Shown here: piece by piece, positions 35,130 through 45,850 of the stretch
Numbering within the stretch: the stretch's first letter is position 1
How the letters are laid out: every line of letters begins with the position of its first letter
From: Lotus japonicus
Lineage: Eukaryota > Streptophyta > Magnoliopsida > Fabales > Fabaceae
DNA: 64,000 bases
NCBI RefSeq assembly: GCF_012489685.1
Contig: NC_080042.1
Coordinates: forward strand, 81,468,983-81,532,982
Direction: 5' to 3'
Translations under genes and position numbers: made by a program
Notes under the pieces: model-generated
What the model saw: only the letters and a program-made list of their open reading frames with translations
The model's database searches: none
What the model was told of the DNA's origin: nothing

Positions 35130-35955
35130 ATCACCACCCTACCACCACCCATCACGAGCACCCACCACCGTCACTGCCACCACCATCGTCGCCACTGCCA
35201 CCACCGTTGTCGCCACTACCACCCTCCAACACCACCACTTTCACCTCCACCACCAATGCTGGCTCCATTGCAAGTCTGCAGCCACCACCTTCGCTACCAC
35301 AACCACCACATTTTTGCCACCACCATCATCGTCACGACCACAAAGTAACATCCTCTCCATCACCACACCTTCACCGCCACCACAACCACCTCCATTGTCA
35401 CCACCACCGCCGCCTGCGTTGGCACCACCACTCGCACACCACCTCCACTAGCATCACCACCCAATGTCACCACCGTCACCACCACCACATCGTCGTCGGT
35501 CGCCACCACAACTATCTTCACCACCACCACCACCACCAACCTACACTGCCACCACCTCAACTTGCATCCTCCACTAGTGCCGCCACCACCACCATAACCT
35601 CCTCCATCGCTGCTGCCACCACAACCACCCTCCAACCCCACCACTTCTACCTCTACCATCAATGTCGACTCCACTGCAACCACCACCTCCACCACCATAA
35701 TTGTCGCTGCCACAACCATCATAATCGACACTGCCACAACCACCACGTTGCTGCCACCAGGTAACATCCTCCCTCCACCACCACACCTTCACCGCCACCA
35801 CAACTACCTCCATCGTCAGCATCATTGGCACCACCACCTGCACTACCACCTCCACTGGCGTCATCACCCCACCACCACCATTGTCATTGCCGCCACCTCC
35901 ACCAACACTGCCACCTTCCACCCCCACAGTTGCCATTACTACCGCTGCTAGGTAA
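35130..35955 (+). repeat. CAC/CCA-rich minisatellite with ~410-bp higher-order duplication
   Basis: A strand-asymmetric block built from cac and cca triplets. Two long passages recur about 410 bp apart: caccctccaacaccacc at 35221 with caccctccaaccccacc at about 35627, and aacatcctctcc at about 35348 with aacatcctccct at about 35763. The open frames it creates (His/Pro/Thr-rich on plus, Val/Gly-rich on minus) are by-products of the repeat. Confidence 0.8.
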
Positions 35956-36180
35956 CAATGAAACTCTACCACCACTGCTACCTAGCCCCTCCATTGTAAT
36001 TTCGTCGCTACCTTTCATTGTTGTGAATTCATAAAGTTGATAATTGTTATGACTATTGTGAATTTACAAAATTGATAATTTTTTAAAAACTGAAAACCTC
36101 AAAAAATAAAAACTGATTCAAAACACAAAACCAAAAACCACTCCGAACGGGGCCTTATAGTTTATATGCGCTGAAAACTT

Positions 36181-36197
36181 TCTCTCTCTCTCTCTCT
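36181..36197. repeat. (CT)n microsatellite
   Basis: Run of tc dinucleotides. The sequence just before it (ccactccgaacggggcctta, near 36140) looks like one end of a decayed TIR element, but its partner was not found. Confidence 0.8.
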
Positions 36198-36199
36198 AA

Positions 36200-37436
36200 A
36201 ATCTTAATTCCCATTAAACACAAATCTTTTTTTTTGTCCATCATCTTCTTCATGATCTCCTTCCCAACAAGAAGAACAATGAAATCCATAATCCATCATC
36301 AATAACCACAAATTATTTTCTTCATCCAATTATTTTGATATTCTCGCAAGAGAAGAAAAAACCACGATGACACACATGACGTGGCAACGAAGGCCTCCGA
36401 CGAGCAATATTTCAGTGTTAACCCAAAACATACAGCAACACCCCAACATACCTGCAAGCAAGCACAACCATAACCAGATCCCATCATTCACATCCACCCC
36501 AATCTTCCGGCCTTTCACCCACAATTCCATCTAGAATCATCTAGCCACGTAACCGGAGCCACCACATAAGACCCACATCTCCTTCCTCCAAACTAGGGTT
36601 GACAAAATAGTTCATAAGTCCATATATTGATCCAGTCCATTCATGATCAAATTCATCCATATCTATCCGGTTCATCCATGGTAAAATCCATCCAACATAG
36701 AATAATAATTTAAATGGACAGATTACAATTCACCTATTTAAAATTAAAATCCATGGGATTTATATATTTAAATTGGACGGATTGTGATAGATCAATTTAA
36801 AATCCTACTAGGTTATAAAAATGGATTGAATTAATGGATTGTAAATAAAAAAATAGATGGATTCAATTCAATAGTTAAAAACAACATGGATCACCATAAA
36901 AGCCCGGGAAAAAGCAAATTACTCCCCTGGAGTTTGCGTCGTATGCGACTTAACCCCTAATTTTTAAAAACTTGTATAAATAAATGCAAAAAATAAAATA
37001 TGTATAAATAATATTTAAGAATTATAGTATGAATTTATTAATAATGTTTCTCATCTAAGACAGATTAAATAAATGCAAAATATAAAATATGTATAAATAA
37101 TTATTTTAGATTTATAGTATGAATTTATTAATAATGTTTCCTTTCGAAGACAGAAGAAAATTTATCAATAACGTTAGCATATGTTATAATTTTTTCATTT
37201 CTTTATTTATACCGAGTCAACCAGCCTAATTAATGACTTATTGGTTCGACTAATGATCCATTAACTCTGTCTGGTGATTGAGTTAATGACTAATTCGAGT
37301 TTTAAAACTTTATTTATAATATAATATCAGCTAATGTGAATAAATTTCTCAAATAATTAAGTTTATAAATAAGCACTTATTAATTAATCATAAGCACTTA
37401 ATTAAATTCTTTTCTTAAATGCATTCATATTCACGT
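36200..37436. other. Intronic/intergenic AT-rich DNA, no gene seen
   Basis: There is a short duplication around 36965-37150 (aatgcaaaa…aaatatgtataaataat, twice). Around 36600-36900 repeated tccatccatat / aatggatt words suggest a decayed repeat. Nothing coding is defensible. Confidence 0.5.
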
Positions 37437-37446
37437 GTTAAATTAA

Positions 37447-38130
37447 GGAGTTGTCTAAATGATTCATGATAAAGTGTGTTAAATAACTCAGTGATTGAGA
37501 CACGGGAGGGCTGCAGCCCCCCCAATGTCATGTTTTACATGTTATATATATAGGACGATGCATGTCTTATCAGATGATATGTGTTGTCCTAGTGGTTGGT
37601 AATTGTGCTTTGTGACAATCAGGTAGTGTCTTCAAATCCTCCCCATGTCATTTTTTGCTTACTTTCATTTTAACAAATTTATTTTTTCTGCTATTATGTA
37701 AATTCACTTATTAATTGTAACAAAAAAAAATTCACTTATTAATACTTAATAAATTTTATACAATTAATTAGTTCAAGATTAAAATATTTCTTGGTGGTTC
37801 AAAACTCTCTTATAAGTTTTTTTTTTTAATAATACATCCATTTTGCCAAATTCATATGTTTTTTCAAGAGAAACATTTGGAAAAAATGAACTAGCAAATT
37901 TCCAACATCATTAATATAATATATTTATGTTTCATATTTTATTTTAACCCCCTCATATTATTTTTCCTAGTTCCGCCACTGAAATAACTCATCATTCAAT
38001 CACATTGGAGATAAGTGAGTTGAAATTTCTATATTTTATTTATTAATTTATTTCCAACTCATTTATTTCCAACGTGATTGGATGATGAGTTATTTAACCC
38101 AAACTTTATCATGGGTCATTTTGACAACCC
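37447..38130. mobile_element. Mutator-like MITE split by a hAT MITE
   Basis: Inverted ends ggagttgtctaaatgattca and the complement of ggtcattttgacaaccc are flanked by the direct repeat gttaaattaa at 37437-37446 and 38131-38140. It belongs to the same family as the element at 12148-12318. Its length is inflated by the nested insertion at 37489-37981. Confidence 0.82.
37489..37981. mobile_element. hAT MITE nested in the Mutator-like MITE
   Basis: Ends cagtg and cactg are flanked by the perfect 8-bp duplication aaataact at 37481-37488 and 37982-37989, and the uninterrupted sequence is known from the family copy at 12148. Inside, cctagtggttggta (about 37589) and tcttcaaatcctcc (about 37629) resemble tRNA-type A and B boxes at roughly SINE spacing. 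No coding sequence. Confidence 0.8.
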
Positions 38131-38215
38131 GTTAAATTAATGAACAAAGAGAAATAATGGAAATTAATATATTAAGATCTTTTGCAATTTGTCAGAGAAA
38201 TGGTGCAATCAATAC

Positions 38216-39127
38216 GACGATGTCTTCAGTGGGACACTAGGTTTAGTGACACACCGTGTACCTGTGAAAAAATATATGTGAAAGTCCAAAATACCCTGTA
38301 ATAATATTGATTTTCCATATCTATCATTTTGATTCCCTAACCTCTTCTCTTATCTCCTGGACGTTCTTGGACCAGATCCGATGACACTTTGATTCTTGTT
38401 GACTCTCTCTGCATCCTCCTTACCGGATCCAATATCCCAACGATGCTCGCCGGCCAGTCACTGACAGTCACCACCTTCTCTCCGACCGCGCTACCTCCTT
38501 CAACAACGTCAGGATCACAGGGACGCCGTGCAAGCTGTGAAACGACCTGGTGAACATCGGGGATGGGTCAGAGCTGCCGACGCTTTAGAGGGATTCTCAA
38601 TCAACATCACCAGATCCGGTGGCATTCACTCTCTCTGACTTTGATGATGATCAGAATTTGTTTGACCATGGCGAATTTTGAAGCTGGGCTTTCTAGTGCT
38701 AGTGTCTCTTTCTGTAAATTTTATAGTTACTGATGATGAATGTCTTTCAACTTGTGAATTCAGAGTGTTTGGTCTTGTAGATTGAAGTTTCATTTTTTTT
38801 CATATATGTGACATGAACTATTTCTTTGATTGTTCAGAATTAGTCACTAAAATAATGCAGCAAGGTGGAACTTTCAATGAATGTTGTAGTCACCTTCCCC
38901 AAATTCTGATAATTTGCTCTGTGTGATAACTGATAAACATGGTGGTGCGGTGGATGTGGGTGGAGAGAAAAGGAAAATTAACAGGAGAAAGAAAAGGGTG
39001 TTTATGTAAATGTTCATTTAAAATTAATTATATCTGTACCGTTTATTATATTAATATTATATCTAACGGTTGAAAATAAACTGCACTACGGTGAGACAGT
39101 TTTCAACTGTCCCACTGAAGCCAAAAC
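38216..39127. mobile_element. Mutator-like element with GC-rich interior
   Basis: Inverted ends contain cttcagtgggaca / tgtcccactgaag. Flanks are the perfect repeat caatcaatac at 38206-38215 and 39128-39137. The interior (about 38360-38690) is strikingly richer in GC than the surroundings. It includes cgatgctcgccggccagtca and a short frame reading SFNNVRITGTPCKL, which suggests a captured host gene fragment I cannot identify. Confidence 0.75.
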
Positions 39128-39290
39128 CAATCAATACCCGTGAAAGAAGATTTATGTCGGCCTCCATCTTGTGCAACTTCTGACACAATCACATTCACAG
39201 TAGCGTAATCATCGTCCTCATCGTCATATTTCACTATTAAAACTGAAAATGGAAGTAGATTAGCTTGAGCTCTCCATTAACTCTAATTAC

Positions 39291-39418
39291 TAAATGCGAC
39301 TTAAATTGATATAAATTGATCAAAGAGATGATTATTCATATCAACAGTAATCAGCCATAAATAAGAAAAGATAAAGTGTGAGCAACTTATCAATTTTCTG
39401 ATTATTTTCATGTAACAC

Positions 39419-39460
<42 letters not shown>

Positions 39461-39621
39461 GCGACTTAAATTGATCAAAGAGATGATTATTCATATCAAC
39501 AGTAATCAGCCATAAATAAGAAAAGAAAAATTAAAATAATCTTAAGAAAAGATAAAAATGTGAGAAACTTGTCAATTTTCTGATTATTTTCATGTAACAC
39601 ACACAAATATATATATATATA
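39291..39621 (+). repeat. Two of three copies of a ~165-bp repeat with AT tails
   Basis: Units at about 39291-39455 and 39457-39621 share gatgattattcatatcaaca, gtaatcagccataaataag and caattttctgattatttt, and each ends in catgtaacacac and an (AT)n tract. A third copy lies at 45118-45250, beyond the copia element, so the copia element inserted into the AT tract between units two and three. Confidence 0.85.
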
Positions 39622-39916
39622 TATATTAAAGTATATAGTGATATGAAAATATCGTTTAGTGTGTGTGTGCCAGCTGGAATGCCAGCTGGACACAGTTGTT
39701 AATTCTGTTTTGAACAGCTGTCAATTCTGTTAGAGGTTGTTATCTTTCAGTTAGGGTTAGTTACCATTCAGTTAGAATAAGCTTAGCCGTTAGCTTAGCT
39801 TGTAGAGCAAGCCTCTTCAATCCTATATAAGGATTCTATACTCATTGTATCGGTTAACAATTCATATTGAATATTTCAGATGCAAATCTTTTTTTCTTTC
39901 TCTGGTTTTCCTATTA
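39622..39916 (+). repeat. 5' LTR of the copia element
   Basis: Starts tatattaaag (canonical TG has become TA) and ends ttcctatta before the primer-binding site. A TATA box tatataagg is at 39824-39832. A palindromic pair of ccagctgg words lies near 39670. Confidence 0.85.
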
Positions 39917-39938
39917 TGGTATCAAGAGCCTAAGATCC

Positions 39939-42900
39939 ATGGCTATGGATGCTTCACCTTCTTCCTTACCTTCTTCTTCTTCTACAAACACTCTTTCTCA
40001 AGCGTTTTCTCACAAATTGAGCATCAAGCTCGATGATTCCAATTTCTATTCATGGAAACAACAAGTGGAAGGGGTCACCAGATCACACAAGCTTCAGAAA
40101 TTTGTGCAAGATTCACCTCTGATTCCTGAGAAGTTCTTGACTGATGCAGATAGGATCACAGAGAATGTGAATCCTGCATTCTCAGATTGGGAGCAACAAA
40201 ATTCACTCCTCTTCACATGGCTTCTTTCTACTCTTTCACCTTCAATCCTTCCAAATGTGATTCAGTGTGTGCACTCTTGGCAGATTTGGGAAGAAATTCA
40301 TTCATTCTTCAATGCAAAATCACGTGCTCAGTCAACACAGTTGAGGAATGAACTGAAGAATATCACAAAAGGTACAAAAACTGCTTCTGAGTTTCTGCAA
40401 AGAATCAAGACAATTGTGAATACTCTTGCTTCAATTGGAGAACCTGTCACCTTTCGTGATCATCTAGAAGCGATTTTCGATGGTCTCTCAGAAGAATACA
40501 GTGCTTTGATGACTGTTATCTACAATCAAACCACCTATTACACAATCTCTGAAGTGGAAGCCATGGTGATCTCTCATGAAGCGCGTTTTGACAGGATGCA
40601 GAAGAAGCAACTCGCAGAAACCACTCCTTCGGTGTTTCTGACGCAAGCGACAGCGCCATCTGCATCTTCTACACCACCGGCGCCGCCGCCACCAGCTTTG
40701 TGGACTCAGCCTGCTCCGGCGCTGCCGTCACCAGCAACGCAACCTCCAGCGACAGCTGTCGCTCCTTCCCAACCAATCGATGTCGTTGTTGACTCAGGTT
40801 ATGGGAATCGCGATGATCAGAATCGCAATTCTGGAAACTATGGCAGAGGACGCAATGTCCAGTGCACTTACTGCAACAAATGGGGCTATGATGCAGCTAC
40901 GTGTTGGTCGCGTCCCTCAGGAGTTAGTCCTCATGCTAATTCCAGTTCCAATTCTGGTCAATCTGGGAATTTTGCTCAGAATTACCCTGCTCCTGGTGTC
41001 AATTTAGGGTTTCCTTCAATGCAATTTTGGGGTTTTCCCTCTATGGCCAATTTTGGGTTTTCTCCTTATGCTTCGTGTAATTCAGTGTTTCCTCCGTATG
41101 TTTCAGGTGCTATTCAACCTTCTAGCATGCCTCAATGGCCTTCTTGGTGTATTCCACAAATGCCTTATCCACAAGTTGCTGGGATGCAAGCTGCTGGAAT
41201 GCAATTTGCTCGTCCTTGGACTCCTCAGGGTCAGTTCTCAGCACCTTCTGCTCCATCACCTCAATTTCCTAGGCCACCACAACAACAAGTCTCTACTGGA
41301 ATGCTTCCTCAGGCTATGTTGGCTACCGTTCCTACACAGAATTCATCACAGATAACTTGGTGCCCTGACTCTGGAGCCACTCATCATGTGACTAACAATC
41401 CTGGCATATTTGTGGATCATATTCCATCAACAACACAGGATCAGCTTCTGGTGGGAAATGGTCAAGGACTGCCAATCCAGTCTATAGGTTCAGCCACTCT
41501 TCCTTCTTCTCTTAATCCTACAGCTAGTTTAATTCTTAAAAAGCTTCTTCTTGTGCCTTCTATAACTAAAAATCTTGTTAGTGTTAGTCGTTTTGCTCGT
41601 GATAATAATGTTTTCTTTACCTTTCATGCCAATCATTGTTGTGTTCGTCATCAGGACACTTATGAGCTTCTTCTCACTGGTGCTGTTGGAGATGATGGTC
41701 TATACTACTTTGATGGACCACTCACCAAAGCTAGCTCACAACCTGCTGTCAATGTTTCTTCTACTTTGCATTCTCAGTCTTTGCAGGCTTGCTTAGCTTC
41801 TAAGTCTGCAGCAAATAAAGCAACTTCTGCTATTAGTTTGCATTCTGCTTCTGTTTCTCCTGTTGTTTCTAGTATAGCTAAGTGTAATAATGATGTGCAT
41901 TCTATTCCTGTTTCATCTACTATTTCTGGTTCAGCACATTGTACTAGTGGTAGTAGCATTTCACTTTATGATTTGTGGCATTCAAGATTAGGTCATCCTC
42001 ATCATGATGTACTTAAGCATACTCTTTCTCTGTGTAATGTTTCTGTTCCAAGTAATAAAAGTGTGTTTTCCTTTTGTAAGGCTTGTTGTCTGAGTAAACT
42101 CCATAGACTACCTTCTTCTCCCTCTACTGCAGTTTACAATACTCCTTTTGAACTTGTCTTTGCTGATTTGTGGGGACCAGCCTCTCTGGAATCCTCTTGT
42201 GGGTTTTTGTATTTTCTAACATGTGTTGATGCATGTACTAGATATACTTGGATATTTCCCTTGAAAAGAAAATCATACACTTGTGCTACTTTTATAAATT
42301 TTCAAGCTATGGTTGAGTTGCAGTTTGGTCACAAACTTAAGAGTGTCCAAACTGATGGGGGAAGGGAATTTAAACCTTTATCTTCTCACTTTCAGAAGTT
42401 GGGAATTATTCATAGACTTACCTGCCCACATACTCATCATCAAAATGGGAGTGTAGAGCGAAAACATAGGCATATAGTTGAAACTGGTTTAACTTTGTTG
42501 TCTCATGCCTCAATGCCTTTGCATTTCTGGGATCATGCTTTTCTTGCTGCCACTTATCTCATAAATAGAATGTCTACTACTACTTTACAAGGTGCAAGTC
42601 CTTACTTCAAATTGTATGGTCAACATCCTGATTTTAAGAGTCTAAAGGTCTTTGGGTCAGCTTGCTTTCCTTTTCTTAGACCTTATAATTCTACTAAATT
42701 GTCTTTGCATTCCAAAGAGTGTGTGTTTATAGGGTACTCAATTAATCACAAAGGATACAAGTGTTTAGATCAATCTGGTAGAATTTATATCTCTAAAGAT
42801 GTTCTTTTTCATGAACATCGCTTTCCCTATCCTAGTCTTTTTCCTCATGAGACTACTTCTTCTACCTCAGCTGAGTTGTTCCCTTTATCTACTATCCCTA

Positions 42901-44787
42901 TAGTTTCACACCCTACACCACCTGCTCCTTCATCACCTATTTCTCCTGCATTGGCTAGTTCTGGATTTTCCTCACCAGGTTCAGGTGATTTCATCACAAC
43001 TGCAGCAGCCTCCAAGTGTTCCTGTTTCAGCAGATGTTCCTTCTTCATCAGTTCCTGCAGATACTTCCCCAGCATTATCTTCTGCTCATGATCAACCAGC
43101 TGATTCTCCTGTTTCAGTGGCTGCTGCAGCTCCTCCAGTGGCTGTTAACAGTCATCCTATGCAAACAAGAGCCAAATTAGGAATTGTCAAGCCAAGGTTA
43201 CAACCCACTCTGTTGCTTACTCACATGGAACCAACTTCTGTCAAGCAAGCAATTAAGGATGCTAAGTGGTATAAGGCAATGCAAGAAGAGTACACAGCTC
43301 TTATGAACAATGGTACTTGGACTCTAGTTCCTCTACCAACAAATAGAACAGCAGTGGGGTGTAAGTGGATTTTCAGAATCAAAGAGAATACTGATGGCTC
43401 TATCAACAAGTGCAAAGCACGGTTAGTGGCTAAAGGCTATAGTCAGGTCCAAGGGTTTGATTATTCTGAGACCTTTTCCCCAGTAGTGAAGCCTATTACA
43501 GTGAGACTTATCCTTTCCCTTACTATTTCAAGAGGTTGGCCACTACAACAGCTGGATGTCGACAATGCTTTTCTTAATGGTGTGTTAGAAGAAGAGGTGT
43601 ACATGGTACAACCTCCTGGTTTTGAGCACAAGGACAAGAATCTGGTCTGCAAGTTGCAAAAGGCCCTTTATGGCCTCAAACAAGCTCCACGAGCTTGGTT
43701 TCATAGGCTGAAAGAGGTTCTCATCAAGTTTGGTTTCCAAGACAGCAAGTGTGATCCCTCCTTATTCACCTACTATTCCTCACAAGGCTGCATTTATATG
43801 CTTGTTTATGTGGATGATATCATCATCACTGGGGCTTCTATGACTCTCATTCAACAACTTACAGCTCAACTTCATTTTATTTTTGCTCTAAAACAGCTTG
43901 GTCAACTTGACTATTTTTTGGGTGTTCAAGTCACTCATTTGACTAGTGGAAGCTTGCTGCTGAATCAAACTAAGTATATTTTAGACCTTCTCACCAAAGT
44001 CAACATGCTTGATGCTGCACCTATTTCCACTCCTATGCAATGTGGAGTCAAACTCTCCAAACATGAAGGTTCTGCCCTAAAGGATCCCACTGAGTATAGA
44101 AGTGTAGTTGGTGCACTTCAATATGCAACCATTACTCGTCCAGAAATCTCATTTGCAGTCAACAAGGTGTGCCAATTTCTGGCACAACCTCATGAGGAGC
44201 ATTGGAAAGCTGTCAAAAGGATTCTAAGATACCTAAAGGGCACCCTTACTCATGGTGTACTTCTTCAACCATGTTCCATGACCAGGCCTCTTCCTTTGAT
44301 TGCCTACTGTGATGCTGGTTGGGGATCTGACCCTGATGATCGCAGATCCACATCAGGCTCCTGTGTTTTTCTTGGTTCCAATCTTATTTCTTGGACAGCT
44401 AAGAAGCAGACTCTAGTTGCAAGGTCCAGCACTGAGGCAGAGTATATGAGTCTAGCAAATACTACTGCAGACTTGTTGTGGGTGCAATCTTTACTCACAG
44501 AACTGAAAATTCCCTTTACTACTCCTACAGTTTATTGTGATAACATGAGCACAGTGTTGTTGACTCACAATCCAGTTTTGCACACCAGAACAAAGCATAT
44601 GAAAATGGATATATTTTTTGTAAGAGAGAAGGTTCAGGACAAGAGTCTCATTGTTCAGCATGTGCCCTCTGAACATCAGAAAGCTAACATCTTCACCAAA
44701 GCTCTCTCCCCAACAAGGTTTCTTCAGCTCAAGGCCAAACTAAATGTAGTTGACAAGCTTCAGCTTTTGTCACCTCCTTCAGTTTGA
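39939..44787 (+). pseudogene. Copia gag-pol polyprotein with one frameshift
   Basis: The first frame (39939 to stop at 43091) holds gag, a zinc knuckle, protease (WCPDSGATHH), the pre-integrase HLGH-type motif (SRLGHPHHD) and integrase with D (ADLWGP), D (QTDGGREF) and E (GSVERKH). The second frame (about 42985-44787) holds reverse transcriptase (YMLVYVDDIIITG) and RNase H (AYCDAGWG, STEAEYMS, YCDN). The frame changes by one base within the Ser/Pro-rich linker at about 42950-42990. Enzymes on both sides look intact. The zinc knuckle reads CTYCNKWGYDAATC, with Tyr where the family has His. The overlap has no obvious slippery site, so I read it as a mutation rather than programmed shifting. The start follows the primer-binding site. 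Confidence 0.9.
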
Positions 44788-44792
44788 GGGGG

Positions 44793-45082
44793 TGTATTAG
44801 AGTATATAGTGATATGAAAATATCGTTTAGTGTGTGTGTGCCAGCTGGAATGCCAGCTGGACACAGTTGTTAATTCTGTTTTGAACAGCTGTCAATTCTG
44901 TTAGAGGTTGTTATCTTTCAGTTAGGGTTAGTTACCATTCAGTTAGAATAAGCTTAGCTGTTAGCTTAGCTTGTAGAGCAAGCCTCTTCAATCCTATGTA
45001 AGGATTTTATACTCATTGTATCGGTTAACAATTCATATTAAATATTTCATATGCAAATCTTTTTCTCTTTCTCTGGTTTTTC

Positions 45083-45087
<5 letters not shown>
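44793..45087 (+). repeat. 3' LTR of the copia element
   Basis: Starts tgtattagag after the polypurine tract and ends tttctatta. The TATA box reads tatgtaagg at about 44995-45003, so this copy's promoter is likely weakened relative to the 5' LTR. Confidence 0.85.
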
Positions 45088-45117
<30 letters not shown>

Positions 45118-45120
<3 letters not shown>

Positions 45121-45250
45121 GCGATTTAAATTGATCAAAGAGATGATTATTCATATCAACAGTAATCAGCCATAAATAAGAAAAGAAAAATTAAAATAAT
45201 CATAAGAAAAGATAAAATGTGAGAAACTTATCAATTTTCTGATTATTTGA
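45118..45250 (+). repeat. Third copy of the ~165-bp repeat, abutting an ankyrin exon
   Basis: Matches the units at 39291 and 39457 up to ctgattattt. Where those continue catgtaacac, this copy changes to gatcttcctagttagc, the coding sequence of the ankyrin gene's second exon. The junction is a probable rearrangement point. Confidence 0.75.
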
Positions 45251-45850
45251 TCTTCCTAGTTAGCAGCTGTTGGCCTTTCCCTCCGCTCAGAATACACTTG
45301 GCCATATTGGTGTTTCCCGTTAGCTCAGCAGCAAATGCAAGAGCTGTGTAACCATTTTTGTCTTGAATATTTAGCAGTCTGTCTTTCCCTATGTTTACCA
45401 ATTCATCCACAATTTTTTCATGCCCCGCAATTACTGCAAAGTGAAGAATTGTCCTACCCGAACAGGATGTGGTAAATATAGCTTCGGGGTCACTATCGAT
45501 GAATGATTTTGCATGTTCCCAATCACCGTTAAGAACATACTGGTGCAACTGTTCATTTTGAGGGAAAACATCGTTCTCCGCAGGACCTGCCATATTAATG
45601 TTGGAATAAGAATATTATAGCAGTACATTGAAATCAAACTATTATTGTCAGAATTTATTGAGCATGGATTAGTATTCTAATAAGTGAATAGAAAATATTA
45701 ATTGAAATAGTATATATGTCTATTTCTTCTTTCATAAATATATATTTATAGAATTTACATATTTAATATATGTATATATAAAAAGAGAAATAAACACATA
45801 TTTCAACTTCAGAAAATTTGAGATAGTTTACAATTGACACTATTCTCTAT

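Larger units (their letters stand above)
39622..45087 (+). mobile_element. Nearly complete Ty1/copia retrotransposon
   Basis: Two 295-bp LTRs enclose a primer-binding site (tggtatcaagagcc at 39917, like initiator-Met tRNA with one extra A), a gag-pol frame and a polypurine tract (gagggggtg before 44793). It inserted into an (AT)n tract, so the 5-bp duplication cannot be read uniquely. The LTRs differ at about nine positions in my hand alignment, indicating a young element. It lies antisense within the ankyrin gene's large intron. Confidence 0.93.

Noticed and set aside
35207..35764. 185-codon His/Pro/Thr-rich open frame and its Val/Gly-rich antisense frames
   Set aside because: Open only because of the CAC/CCA triplet repeat. 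No non-repetitive coding sequence, splice context or conserved domain.
37580..37645. tRNA gene
   Set aside because: Only A- and B-box-like words are present. No cloverleaf can be folded from the visible sequence, and it lies within a MITE.
42950..43091. Programmed ribosomal frameshifting in the copia gag-pol overlap
   Set aside because: No slippery heptamer or strong downstream structure is seen. The shift falls in a variable linker between integrase and reverse transcriptase, whereas plant copia elements usually use one frame.
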